In this document: one piece after another, positions 21,740 through 32,972 of the stretch | Position numbering within the stretch: position 1 is the first letter of the stretch | Layout of the letters: each line of letters begins with the position of its first letter | Assembly (NCBI GenBank): GCA_016617855.1 | Contig: JAECUM010009845.1 | Coordinates: forward strand, 42,255-106,254 | Origin: Megalonaias nervosa | Taxonomy: Eukaryota > Mollusca > Bivalvia > Unionida > Unionidae | Reading direction: 5' to 3' | DNA: 64,000 bases | Program-made: the position numbers and the translations under genes | Notes under the pieces: model-generated | Told to the model about the DNA's origin: nothing | What the model saw: the letters and a program-made list of their open reading frames with translations, nothing else | Databases searched by the model: none

Positions 21740-22330
21740 GAAATCTGAAGCAGATTTTTTATTGGATGATATTTATGTAGACATGTTAGGTAGCCTTTTT
21801 TAGATAGAAACCTTAGTCCGATTTTTATTTCAGTGGAAATTTCAGGCGGGCTTTTTTTCAGGTAGAATATTATTTCAGGTAGAAATCTTAGATGGATGTT
21901 TGTTTTTTTTTGTTTAAGCGAATCTTAGGACAACTAATCTACATATTGCGCCTAAAATTCCGCCAGAAATTCACCTAAAGTCAGTTTGAAATTCGCCTAA
22001 GCTTCTTTAAGTTTGTGGTTAGGCAGAAAACGCTTAAGAGCCCCGTCTGAACTCCGCCTAAAGTCCGCCTGGAAAATTTTGTACAGAATTTCAGGCGGAT
22101 TTTTTTTTTCCAGGCCGAAATCTTGGATGGATTCTTTTTTATTCGAGCGGAATATTAGAACAACTAATTTGCATATTTCACCTAAAATTCCGCCCTGAAT
22201 TCCGCTTGAAATTCGCCTAAGCCCCCTTAATATGAGCAATTATGGTTTAGGCAGAAAGCGCCTAAAATCCCGTTTGAAATCCGCCTTAAGTCCGCCTGGA
22301 AAATTTCGTATGGGCGAGGCTGAGGCTGAG
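21740..22330. repeat. Hairpin-rich dispersed repeat, two internal copies
   Basis: Two related halves (21820-22080 and 22080-22320) each have a TTTCAGGCGG-like arm, a GAAATCTT-GATGGAT block, and a CCGCCTAAAGTCCGCCTGGA-like arm. Complementary AGGCGG and CCGCCT motifs alternate. An inverted relative lies at 10690-10830. Confidence 0.6.
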
Positions 22331-23789
22331 GATGCAGACCTGCCAATGGTCCTGAATTATCTGGGAACATCCTGGATTCACATGGTCAGCAAAACACTTT
22401 AAAGAAAAGAATTTATATTTTGTACATTCCATGTTTAGTGAGTAATTTTTGATTATATTTTTGTTAAATTCTGTCTTTTGGTCAAATCCAGTGGTGTTGG
22501 GTCAGAAAGGAGATACGGAAAAGGCAGTTAAAAAGGCTCGGTCCAGAAAGGCTGGTAACAGGTCATAAAGGACCAGGGAGGAAATGGCATGGGTCAAAAA
22601 GGACCGCTTTAATATTTTGGATTATTTATCTAATATTTTCCAGTATTGCAGGTCAGTATTCAGGTTATTTGTCAGAACCTGAATATCAATTATAAATATA
22701 TGCATTCTGGAATAATTCATATGGACATTCCACTCTAAGTTATTTTAGATCTATTGCTATGATATTAGATTAAGGAGAATTTAATATTCCTGTATTGTCA
22801 CATATTGTTGTTATTATTAAGAGATTTATAAATCTGAAACTGTTAGGTTTTATTTTTGCTAATGCTAATTAAACAGTGAGTAGTAAAATTACACCTTTTC
22901 TTCCTGTCTTTCTATCCCATCGTAGCAAACTATTTTAATAACCCCTTAAATCTCTTTCAGTTTTGACTTGACCTTCATTGCAACCATAATGCACTAACAG
23001 TGCCTGTAATACACACAACAGGACAAGCATCTATTTAAAGCAAAGTTATTTAAATATAATGAAACTATTCATGCGGGTTACTCAAACTCATATTCAGTCT
23101 TCATATGTAATAACAACTGTATTATTGATTCATTTTACTTAAAATGTTTTTTTTTTATTTATTTTTTGCACAATTAGTAATTTGCCTTATTTGTACTTTC
23201 TCACATTTAGTAACTTGCGTTATTTTCTGTTTTTTTTTTTCAGTAGTCAGATATTCTTTACTTCTGGTATCAACGGCCACCATTGTGGAATTGATTTGAA
23301 ACATGTTTAGTTTGGTCTGTTTTCAGTTTATTATAATGGATGCATGCTTGAATAGAAAACATAATTTGACCAATGAACATTTGCCTGAGAAAAAGTTTAA
23401 ATGTAAACTCCTACAGAATGGAATACACTGGAATTTCTGTTCATTCGGTCCAGTTTGATTGATAACACTTATGATGTGATAATTCACCTAAAAAATGCCC
23501 TGTGAAACCCTGTCCTGGATTCAGATTTCATTTCGTTGGCAGGTCTGAGGGCATAAAATACATGAAAAACAATTCTGTGTTTTACTGGTACTTTCAGTTT
23601 TAGGGCATTTTTGCAGTCAGAAGTATTAGTATATATTCTTTGTGGTGTGAGTAACATGTTGACACCATCTTAGGTTGTAGTAAAAAAAACTCCAAATATT
23701 TTGTCATGTGTAACCATTTGTAATATGACATCATTATTATGAGGAACTTTCATTGGCAACTGTTTGATTATTTTGAACAGCGGATATTA
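22331..23789. other. Intron 4, nothing recognised
   Basis: A GGTCA-AAAGGACC-type repeated phrase occurs at 22500-22610, with several homopolymer T runs. No coding signal. Confidence 0.4.
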
Positions 23790-24740
23790 GAAGCACCTTA
23801 GTTTTACAATGTTTATTACGGCCCAATGATAAGCTTATGAAGAGCTTTGTGTAGTTTTGATTTGATGTCCTGCTTTGAAGTTTTTGCATTGGACAACATC
23901 ATAGCATCAGCAAGTTTCTTGAGGATATTGTATGACCTATATTAAATGGTAAGTAATTTATAGCAGGATTTACAAAGGACCGTGGATTGACCTCATTGGG
24001 GATCTCCATATTGCATAATTGTTTCTGTAGATATTGACCCTAATGTCATTTTATATATCTGATTTCATCTAAGCCCAGATTAATTTTCATGCAGAAGTTA
24101 GTGATTAATAAGTAAAATCATAAGGGAAACAATGCTTGTTTTTCAAGCTGTTTTGAAATAGTAGGGAAAATGGTAGTTGATTAGTAACTTGTTCATATCA
24201 TGCTTTCCATTGTCTTTATAAATTGGTGTGACTTCGGCAGTTTTCAGTATGTTTGGTTAATATGCTTTTCCTATTGTTTGGTAAGTAAGTTAAACTTTCA
24301 GCTATTGCTGGTGGCTGCAGCAGCTTTTAGAAGTCTTGTCCCAGTTTGTTCCAGCAGCTAACATGGTAACATTTTGATTTTGCAGAAATTTTAGGATCTT
24401 CTTGTCTGGTTCTACTTCTGTTATGACATATTACATATTGATAGGAATTTTCTTTGCACATTACCGCTTTTAGTTCTTAAAATCAGAATGATCTTTAGAT
24501 ACAAAACGTGTTTTATCCAGATGTTATTTATTGGATTTATCTGAGGTTTTGACACTCATATCCATTTTTATGCTCGCCCACCTGCAAGTCAATAAACGTT
24601 TTTGTGATGACTTTGGGATTTTACTCTGTTCAGTAATGTTTTGCCATTTTATAAGCTTATTTACATTGTTTCTATATTTTCTATATTTGTTATCCTGCCT
24701 GGAACATAGTCTGTATTTTGAAGGGAGACCAGAGAAGCAG
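23790..24740 (-). mobile_element. Degenerate LINE, linker and RT N-terminal region, minus strand
   Basis: Minus-strand fragments appear in the order expected for a CR1/L2/Jockey-like ORF2. The linker basic region DNKYRKYRNNVNKLIK (about 24700-24650) comes first, then a phrase around LLEQTGTRLLKAAAA (about 24350-24300). A decayed RT motif TTIFPTISKQLEKQ follows (about 24190-24140; usual wording RPISILPTISKILEK). Many stops are present. It may belong to the same family as 36420-37985, which carries the later part of RT. Confidence 0.5.
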
Positions 24741-24759
24741 ATATGACCTCTGTGAGGTA

Positions 24760-26220
24760 TGTCAGACTTGGAAACCCTCATTCATGCTCTTTCCTTGGTG
24801 ATCATGGGCACAGTTTCTGAGGACTGTTGATAACAAAACATGGGGAGACATGGACATGTTGAATCCAGCTTTTATCCCCAACAACCTTTCCATAGAAACT
24901 TTTCCACAGAAACAGCCTTCTCACAGAAAATTTCAAAATGATTATTCTGCCCATTTCCATCTTGCCATTGTGGGGAGGACTGCAGCACTCTACCATGAAA
25001 TGGTAGAGATATTGCACCAGTGACCTGCAACTTGTCTTAGACATCATTCAGATCACGTTCATTTATCCTCACCTGCTATAAATCTTTAACTACAGACATC
25101 CCCAGTACAAAGCTGATGTTCAGCAGGAATAAACTCTGTCCTCATGCACAAGAAGGTAGAAATTGTTCACAACATGCAAATTCATTAAGATTTTATTTTA
25201 GACATTTCCTAGTTCCCTAAGCCAACTGCACACCCTGAAGGGATATTTTGCATTGAGCATGCACACAGTCAAATTCTCTTCAAGAGGTCTTCATAGAAAT
25301 TCCTTTGGATCATGAACAGGTAAATCATGTACCAGCTCAGGGCACTCCCTTTCAGACTGAATCTCAGTCCCTCTGTCTTCCCATGATCATGTCACATTTC
25401 AGAACCAGGCTCATGTCAGTAATGTAAAACTACCAGGATGATGAGCAAGTTTTTGTCCCAAGTCATGAAATCTCTTGATTTACTCTTGCTTCACTTTGGA
25501 TTGCTTATAAACATATATTGCTCCATTCACATTCCATCTCAGCAATTCATTCGCCTGGGCATGGAGTTCAGAACCTCCTTAAACCCATTTGTCTTTTTAA
25601 ACGATATAGCTTGAGGATCATCTCATTCTTCTATGTTAGGTTCCTTTCATTATGGCCCCTGCTTTCATTGCTAACAACAAGTTCCTGCTAAGGACCAATC
25701 AGTAGTCTTTTATCTTGAAGCAACAGCTGTTTTATTTTGACTCTGCTTGCCAGTAGCATGTATAGGACCATGTTGGGGCTCTGAAGTGGACTGAAACAGA
25801 TTGAAGTAATAAGAGGGATACTACAGTTCAGAGGAGGGAATTCAATATTTCCAAAATCCATTGGGTTATCTGCTATTCAAACAAAGAATTAACCCAAGAT
25901 CAGATGAATTTCTTTTTCATTTAGGCACACCGAGTTGGGACAGTCAGGGTGAGGATCTGAGTGCAACTGTTCCCTAACATTATTCACATTTTAGGTTTGA
26001 GGAAAGAGATGACATTCTTCATCTTTGACCTTAGAGGCTTCTCATCCTAAAGAGCTCAGTATGACCTGGTGGGACCTGTATCAACAACACATTAAGCTTC
26101 CTTCTCAGGTCACTGAAAAGTTTCATAACATGTGACTTACTCTACTTTCTCTGGTTTCACAGGAGCATTTATTAACCTGAGTTAACCACAAACTCATGAG
26201 ACACATAAAAATGCATCACA
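24760..26220 (+). pseudogene. DIRS-like retrotransposon reverse-transcriptase remnant
   Basis: The + strand gives broken coding fragments in RT order. A decayed first palm region with KFLWIMNR lies at 25300-25325. Next comes YQLRALPFRLNLSPSVFP (25332-25382), close to the DIRS-type motif LPFGL-x2-SPRVFT, and then FIRLGMEFRTSLN (25546-25585), matching the LGM-x-F-x-T motif after the active site. The YxDD-type box is not recognisable. Later fragments to about 26100 (FKQRINPRSDEF) could be RNase H. At least ten stops and frame breaks. DIRS elements normally also carry a tyrosine recombinase; a recombinase remnant of this type is at 57830-58850. Confidence 0.6.
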
Positions 26221-26223
26221 AAT

Positions 26224-26395
26224 GTTAGGAGACCAGAGCTTGGACCATCTCCAGTGTAAGGGGATGCAGATCCATTTACCTTCTACCTATTCAGACAATC
26301 TCCAGGATAAGGGATGCAGATCCTTTCACCTTCTTTCTATTCAGACCATCTCCAAGATAAGGGATGCAAATCCATTCACCTTCTATGTATTCTCC
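26224..26395. repeat. 50-bp minisatellite, three copies and a partial
   Basis: GATGCAGATCCATTTACCTT followed by CTACCTATTCAGACAATCTCCAGGATAAGG recurs with few changes. Confidence 0.85.
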
Positions 26396-26469
26396 TATGT
26401 ATTGTGATAAGATAATGATTTTGAAGAAGAAGCCAGTTTGGGGGAGTGAAATACCTTTCTTCCATTTTA

Positions 26470-26775
26470 CTTACATGATAATGGGCATGCCTTTACAAAC
26501 CCTCCTTGTTATATCCCTGGAAGGGAATGCACATCCACACCATTAGTAACTGATGATGGTATGCCTTCACAAGCCCTCCATGTTATATCCCTGGAAGGGC
26601 ATGCACATCCATAGCAATAGTAAATGCTAATGGGCATGCCTTCACAAGTCCTCCATGCTATATTCCTGGAAGGGCATGCACATCCATAGCATTAGTAAAT
26701 GATAATGGGCATGCCTTCACAAGCCCTCTTTGTTATATCCCTGGAAGGGCATGCACATCCACAGCAATAGTAGAT
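26470..26775. repeat. ~75-bp minisatellite, four copies
   Basis: Units start near 26482, 26558, 26634 and 26708 and contain GGGCATGCCTTCACAAGCCC, TATATCCCTGGAAGGGCATG and CACATCCATAGCA. Confidence 0.9.
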
Positions 26776-26779
26776 GATG

Positions 26780-26990
26780 ATTGATGTGATTTGGTGCCGA
26801 TCTTTTTATCCAAGCAAAGTGACTCTCCTCTGACAGTCATATTGGCAAGCAAACCAGCCTTGTAGCAGTTTTATTGCTAAAACAAGTCAAAAGATATGGT
26901 GAATGAAAGACCTGGCTCTGTTAAAACTTGATTCTCTTATAATATATTATAATCAGGTAAGTATTATTGAAAAAAATATGTGCTCCAAAA
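26780..26990 (+). mobile_element. Probable DIRS-like terminal sequence
   Basis: The stretch ATTATAATCAGGTAAGTATT plus ATTGAA (26948-26973) is nearly the same as ATTATGATTCAGTAAGTATT plus ATTGAA (58794-58820) after the recombinase remnant. This suggests both are the same element end. Confidence 0.45.
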
Positions 26991-27259
26991 TTGGTTTCTT
27001 TTTATTTTGGAACAAACGTTTGATTGGCTTTCAGAGGAAACAAACTACTTTTTTGTAATCTATAATAAATGAGGATGGAACATAGTGTTAACCTTGTCAT
27101 CTTTCTGATTTGTCTACATCGGCTTATATATTTTGCCGTTATGTATAGGTTCAGGTTTACGTTACCTTAGGTCAGATATGTAGTTTCAATTTCTCACCAA
27201 AAGTATTTTGTAGTTTAGCATGTGGATTGATTTAACTTTGAGGGAATTAAACTATCAAG

Positions 27260-28010
27260 CTAAATGTTGGTCACCATTACTAACAGTAGAAATTTATTGT
27301 TAACAACTTATCGTCAAACACCACTCATGAACGTTTGACCAAATATGTCAGCAAGCATCTAGAATAGAATTGGACCAAATATGATATCGTCTTGGCATAG
27401 ATCATTTTCAGTCTTTTTTTAAACTATGCTGATCCTTCATTAAATATCTCTGTACTTACAAAATAGCAGAATAAAAAAGAAATTGCTTCCCAAAAACCGC
27501 TCAACAGAAGTTGTCCAAATTTGGAAGCAAAGTGTCATGGAGGTCTTTCAGACTTGTTCAGATGATGACCATCATTACTAAGATAGGAAAAACCCATATA
27601 AACACCTTCTTCTCAAAAACTGCTCAACAAATTCAAACAAATTAAAACGAGCAGGCTGGAATAAACTTAAGGTATTTTAAATCTGTTCTAATTATGCTGA
27701 TTTGTCATTAACTTTGGTTATCATTATAATCTTTAAATCACATCCTTTTAAAAACACTTAACAGAATTTAACCAAATTTAAGAGAAAGCATCCTGGCTGA
27801 AAAGGTGGCCATTACTAGAAAGCAACTTCATGATTTTAATGTTTTTATATCACTTGCTTAAGGCAGAATGTGACCAACTCTTAGAGAAAACATCCTGGCA
27901 TAAAGGCCTTACAGGATTGATGTGCAATGACCATTTAATTGGGGAAAGAGACCAGAGGAAATCATATTTTCAAGATTAATGGGGGCCTTACAGGCAATAC
28001 AGCAATAATA
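27260..28010. repeat. Diverged ~120-150-bp repeat modules
   Basis: Recurring phrases are CTCAAAAACTGCTCAACA, GAATTxAACCAAATTT, AGCATCCTGGC and GGTCTTTCAG. Related modules occur at 47240-47640 and 51540-52800, so this is a decayed dispersed or satellite family. Confidence 0.6.
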
Positions 28011-28924
28011 AATGCCTCTGTCCAGTATTGGCGTTAATGCTTTATCAACACAAATCAACTGTGCAAAAATGAGTGCGTGCTTATTATTGTCTTTTAATCA
28101 GTCCATTGAATGTCTAGAATCATCCTGGAAAGCAAAGATCAATTAACTGTCACTATTTTAACAAGATTAAGATAACGAATAATGATAAAAGAGAGCTAAT
28201 ATGAATGTTCATTTCAGTGTCATATGTTCTGGTTTGTGTCGATGTTACTACAGGTACCACTGCCATTTTGAAACTCCAGACTTATATCGATATGATGTTT
28301 GCACTATATGTGGAAAGAATTAAGTGCTCCGCCTTGCTGCTGTGCTTCACAAAGAAAAACTCTGTCAACCAGGAGTTCTGAAATTTAGTCTTGCTGGGCT
28401 TTTGCATGTTTTTGCTGGTAGCTTATTACTTCCTGAATCATTTTCAAAACTGAATCACACTTAAACACTATTCCAACAAATGAAATATGCATGCTTAGCA
28501 TTTTATATATGGAGTAAAATATGACTTCTAAGAAACATTGCTGCTGTTCACAAACTTGCCAATGATCTTTCATATAAATGACTCTAACATTTTATGTTCA
28601 AGGCAGTGACATGTAATAACATGCTGTTTGAAATGCAGCTAGGAGCTCTTTGATGTACTTATAACTTAAAATGAATTGGGTTGTTCCACTTCGTGAACTT
28701 TACCTATGTAAATTAGCATTATGGGCTGCCCCACAACAATCTTCCAAAGACTTAAGATATACCTCTGCCTATAGTCAGCCAACTTAAGTAATACATGAAA
28801 TTTTGGTTGTTTATACCTGACCACCTTGCACTTGAATTACCTTTATGAAAATTTGTTGCATAAACTCCTCTAAGGACAATTTTATATGAACTCTAAGCAG
28901 GATAGTTTGCTGTTTATACATGTT
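28011..28924. other. Intron 4, no supported gene
   Basis: 28250-28320 contains a small coding-looking stretch (YHCHFETPDLYRYDVCTICG), but no donor gives a phase that fits the host gene. Confidence 0.4.
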
Positions 28925-29300
28925 ACATATTACAGGTATATATTGAGGTAGTGTTATTTTTTTACTGTTTATACATGTTACATGTATATATTGAGGTAGT
29001 GGTGTTTTTTTACTGTTTATACATGTTACATGTTACATGTATATATTGAGGTAGTGTTGTTTTATTACTGTTTATATATGTTACATGCATTTATTGAGGT
29101 GGTGTTGTTTTATTACTGTTTATACATGTTACATGCATTTATTGAGGTGGTGTTGTTTTATTACTGTTTATACATGTTACAGGTATATATTGAGGTAGTG
29201 GTGTTATTTTACTGTTAAACATATTACATGTTACATGTATATATTGAGGTAGTGGTGTTTTTTTTACTGTTTATACATGTTACGTGTCACAGGTATATAC
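28925..29300. repeat. ~50-60-bp minisatellite, about 7-8 copies
   Basis: TTTATACATGTTACATGTAT followed by ATATTGAGGTAGTGGTGTTTTTTTACTG recurs, some units with a doubled GTTACAT block. Confidence 0.9.
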
Positions 29301-29999
29301 TGGCGTTTTTTGAAGATTACTCAAAATGGTCTTTTTCTAAACACGATCATGTCGAGGGGTTTGAGATTTAAAAATCATGCTATTAGTTTGACACATTGTG
29401 TTATGGCAAGCATGCTATATATGACACCATGTAAAAAAGTTCACTAACTTGTATTTCTTGATTGATTGGTTTTGCTTACAGTTGTTTTTTTTTTTTTGGT
29501 TTATCTTTGTCTTGTGTATACTGACTCTTCAGGAAACTGTATATATCTGTTTATTGATAATAAAATCTTCTGTTATCTACCAGTATATGAGTGCTTTGTT
29601 GGTATTACCTCTTTCATCTAGTTCTTGAATCAATGTCAAAATTCCATTATTAATTAGACTAATTTTTTAATTGGAATCCAAAAGGACAATCTGTTCTTTC
29701 AGATGGTTTTTATGATGCTGAACCTGTCTTATGAAGAAACAAATTAAGGATAGTATTTCAAAATGGGACTTCCTTGGAAACTGGAACAATTTGGTATTGG
29801 TTAGGCGTTTAGTTGAGCTTTAGTGCCTTCCAACAGCTTGTTTCTTGTTATATTTGACCCCTCCCCAGTGAAGGAGACATATTGGTTTTATGCTGTCTGC
29901 CTCCAACCATCCATCCATCCATCTGTCACCTTTAGCATGTAAGCAAGAGATTTTTAAAACAAAACACTGAGCAAACAGAAAAAACCGGATACTTAAATA
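29301..29999. other. Intron 4, nothing recognised
   Basis: AT-rich; a short (ATCC)n-like tract occurs at 29908-29922. Confidence 0.5.
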
Positions 30000-30120
30000 C
30001 CTTGAGTGGCTCCTAAGACCTGATTAGGAATTAGGGAAAGGAAACCCTAACCCTAAGACCTGATTAGGGTTTAGGGTTAGGGAAAGAAAACCCTAACCCT
30101 AAGACATGATTAGGGGCTGT
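30000..30120. repeat. Interstitial telomere-like inverted repeat
   Basis: Two tandem ~45-50-bp units each contain TTAGGG motifs followed closely by CCCTAACCCTAA. The second unit reads TTTAGGGTTAGGG, an A-rich loop, then CCCTAACCCTAA: a palindrome of vertebrate/mollusc-type telomere repeats. Confidence 0.8.
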
Positions 30121-30394
30121 TGACTGGGTTTTGTATTTTCATGGTCACATTATGTTACTATGGTGGAGATGGGTAAGAAATGTTTTGCTTTGAAAGACAA
30201 ATTCCCTGTGGTAGAGAAATTCTGTTTTGATCTGTATAGGCAGGCTTCCAGCATTTTTAAATGCCATCTTAGGAGATTGCAAAAGTTAAAGTTTTCTGGA
30301 TAAATTTATTTCATGCAGTTGAAATCAAAATATTCAGAGCTCAGAAGCAATACACATCTTGTATACTTGTATTCCTTTGACTTTTTATCTTCAG

Positions 30395-30602
30395 AGTCAA
30401 ATTTTTGGCCAAGACAAAGAATGGAGGACGGACATACTACATTGATCGAGATGATTTTAATAAGACAAAACACTACAGCCTCAATGGAAAAGACCTAACA
30501 TATACTTATGAGCTAGGATTTGATTTCATTAAACCCTATCATTGCATGCTGAGCAGCAGTTGTACAGATCAGCCCCTAGATGTTCCTGACTTTGTAGATG
30601 TA
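30395..30602 (+). CDS. Host gene exon 5
   Basis: Internal exon, acceptor TATCTTCAG, consensus donor GTAAGT, phase 2 in and 0 out. It encodes 69 residues including AKTKNGGRTYYIDRDDF, NGKDLTYTYELGFDF and a two-cysteine loop HCMLSSSCTDQP, ending DVPDFVDV. It completes the split codon from exon 4 and joins in frame to exon 6. The Asp-rich, cysteine-bridged stretch fits an extracellular linker before the WSGW module. The 20.4-kb intron before it could hide further exons, but none is needed for frame. Confidence 0.82.
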
Positions 30603-30639
30603 GTAAGTTTGAAGCAAAGTTTTTATTGGCATTGACTAA

Positions 30640-31680
30640 CCAATGGTAGTCCAATACGAATATTACAGTGACTAACCCTTTGTTATCAACTAGTACTTGT
30701 AAAGCATTACTATAACTAACCCATGCTTGTACAGTAGTATTTGTCAGCGTTAATGTCACTAACCTATTGTTGTAAAGTAGCACTCCTACATTACAGCAAT
30801 TGACCCATGGTTGTACAATACATTGCACATATTGTGCATTCAGGCCCAGTCAGAGAGGGGTCAGGGGGTCCATAATAAGGGACCGCTAAAAGCATTCTTT
30901 TAAATGAACAATTCTGAAAATAATAAATTTACTTCATTGTATACTTAGTTGTCTTTTAAATCTTTATATAGTAAATTATATCAGATTGTTTTGGCATTCC
31001 AAATTTCAGTTTAACCAGGGCCTAGGTGTCTCAAACTCTAGATGTGGCCCAGGCCTCTCTCAGCCTCTAAAGGGGCCTGCATGCATTACATTGACTAATC
31101 TGTAATTCTCCAGTAGTACTTGTGAAACATTAGTGTCTAACTTTCATGGTTATCCATTAGTACTTATTAAGCATTACAGTGACTAACCCATGGTTATTCA
31201 TTAGTACTTGTCAGCCATTACAGTCACTAACCAATGGTATCCATTAGTACTTGTCAATCATTACAGTGACTAGCCCATGGTTATCCATTAATGCTTGTCA
31301 ATTATTACAGCATCTAGCCCATGGTTATCCATTAACGCTTGTCAATTATTACAGTGTCTAGCCCATGGTTATCCATTAGTACTTGTGAATCATTACAGTA
31401 ACTAGACAAAGGTATCCATTATTACTTGTCAATCATTACAGTGACTAGCCCATGGTTATCCATTAATGCTTGTCAATTATTACAGTGTCTAGCCCATGGT
31501 TATCCATTAGTACTTGTCAATCATTACAGTAACTAGACAATGGCATCCATTACTACTTGTCAATCATTACAGTGACTAACCCATTGTCATCCATTAATAC
31601 TTGTCAATCATTACAGTGACTAACCCATTGTTGCCCAGAATTAATTATCAAACATTACAGTGACTAACCCATGGTTATCC
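30640..31680. repeat. 44-bp minisatellite, about 20 copies
   Basis: ATTACAGTGACTAACCCATG followed by GTTATCCATTAGTACTTGTCAATC. The copies before 31100 are more diverged and interrupted by about 250 bp of non-repeat (30830-31090); those after are more uniform. Confidence 0.9.
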
Positions 31681-31924
31681 ACCATTCAGATTTGTATGCC
31701 CTGCCTTAAATGTGGTAGGATCATATTGAGTTACTATTGTCAACCTTTACATATCCATCCATCCATCCATCTCTATATTCCTTCAGCTGAGTTTTATGCG
31801 CAGATGAAGTTTAGGTATTTTGATGGAATATTTTTGTTCAGTGAACACATTTCTATATTACTATGTAAAGAATCTTATTGTTGGTGGGTGCAAATAGTTT
31901 ACCCCTATATGTCTTTCTATAATT

Positions 31925-32215
31925 AAGCTTCCATCCTTGCATCTGGTAATACCATTGATCTTGAACTCAACAGATTTGTCCATGATTTACTTCCATCCTT
32001 GCATCTATCCCATTCATCTTGAATTCAACAGATATGTCCATGATTACACTTCCATCCTTGCATATATCCCATTCATCATGAACTCGACAGATTTGTCCAT
32101 GATTACACTTCCATTCATGCATCTATCCCATTCACCTTGAACTCAACAGATTTGTCCATGATTACACTTCCATCCTTGCGTCTATCCCATTCATCTTGAA
32201 CCCGACAGATTTGCT
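31925..32215. repeat. ~58-bp minisatellite, five copies
   Basis: CTTCCATCCTTGCATCTATC followed by CCATTCATCTTGAACTCAAC and AGATTTGTCCATGATTACA. Confidence 0.9.
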
Positions 32216-32699
32216 ATGGAGCTCAGAATGAGGATGAGGTTCCATTTTTTAAAGCCTTTCTTTCATTCAAAATTATACAGTTACTGGGCCTGTTTGAATC
32301 ATTTGAATCTGTTTTACTTTATTTTTGGATATTAGATCTTGAACTAAGATTCTTGGGTTGTGTTGTATTTTCCTATGCTGACCCCACATACTGAAATAAA
32401 TTCTGCTTGTCACACCCATTTTTGCAGTGATTCTTCTAAGTGCTATATCTTCCTACCTGACAAATGTAACAGTTACAGATCTTCAAAAGTATATCATTCT
32501 AACAGCATTTTGATGGCATAGATGGGATGGTACAAAATTATGTTTAGGATTTGTGTAGAAGCATTTCTGAAATCAAGCATAATGTAAAACTTAACAGCGC
32601 CTTTGGGTTAGTGTGACCTGTTTATGGTAAAACAGAACTTCCTAGGATTAGTCTGTCACTTCTGCTTTATATCTTGTGCTTATTATTCTAAATGCTGCA
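32216..32699. other. Intron 5, nothing recognised
   Basis: AT-rich; no coding signal. Confidence 0.5.
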
Positions 32700-32835
32700 A
32701 TAAAACCTAACAGTTACATGTCTGAAAGTAGGTCAGTGGAACAACTTTATGATGGCATACCGTTAAGTACTTATATACATGTCTGAAAGTAGGTCAGTGG
32801 AAAAACTTTCTGATGGCATAAGTACTTATATACAT
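32700..32835. repeat. ~60-bp tandem duplication
   Basis: ACATGTCTGAAAGTAGGTCA followed by GTGGAACAACTT-TGATGGCATA and AAGTACTTATAT occurs twice. Confidence 0.85.
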
Positions 32836-32924
32836 GTACAGAAGTAATTGTTGAAGGCCTCATGGAAGATTGGTCAGCTGACCAAGTGAGCTTCTTCTTT
32901 AAAAAAGTCATTGTTACTATTATC

Positions 32925-32972
32925 ATTATTATTATTATTATTCTTAGTAGTAGTAGTAGTAGTAGTAGTAAT
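32925..32972. repeat. ATT/AGT trinucleotide microsatellite
   Basis: (ATT)n passes into (AGT)n. Confidence 0.9.

Noticed and set aside
28240..28325. Extra exon of the host gene inside intron 4
   Set aside because: The frame after a CTACAG acceptor fits phase 2 and contains cysteines, but no donor before the stop leaves in phase 2. Exons 4 and 5 already join in frame without it.
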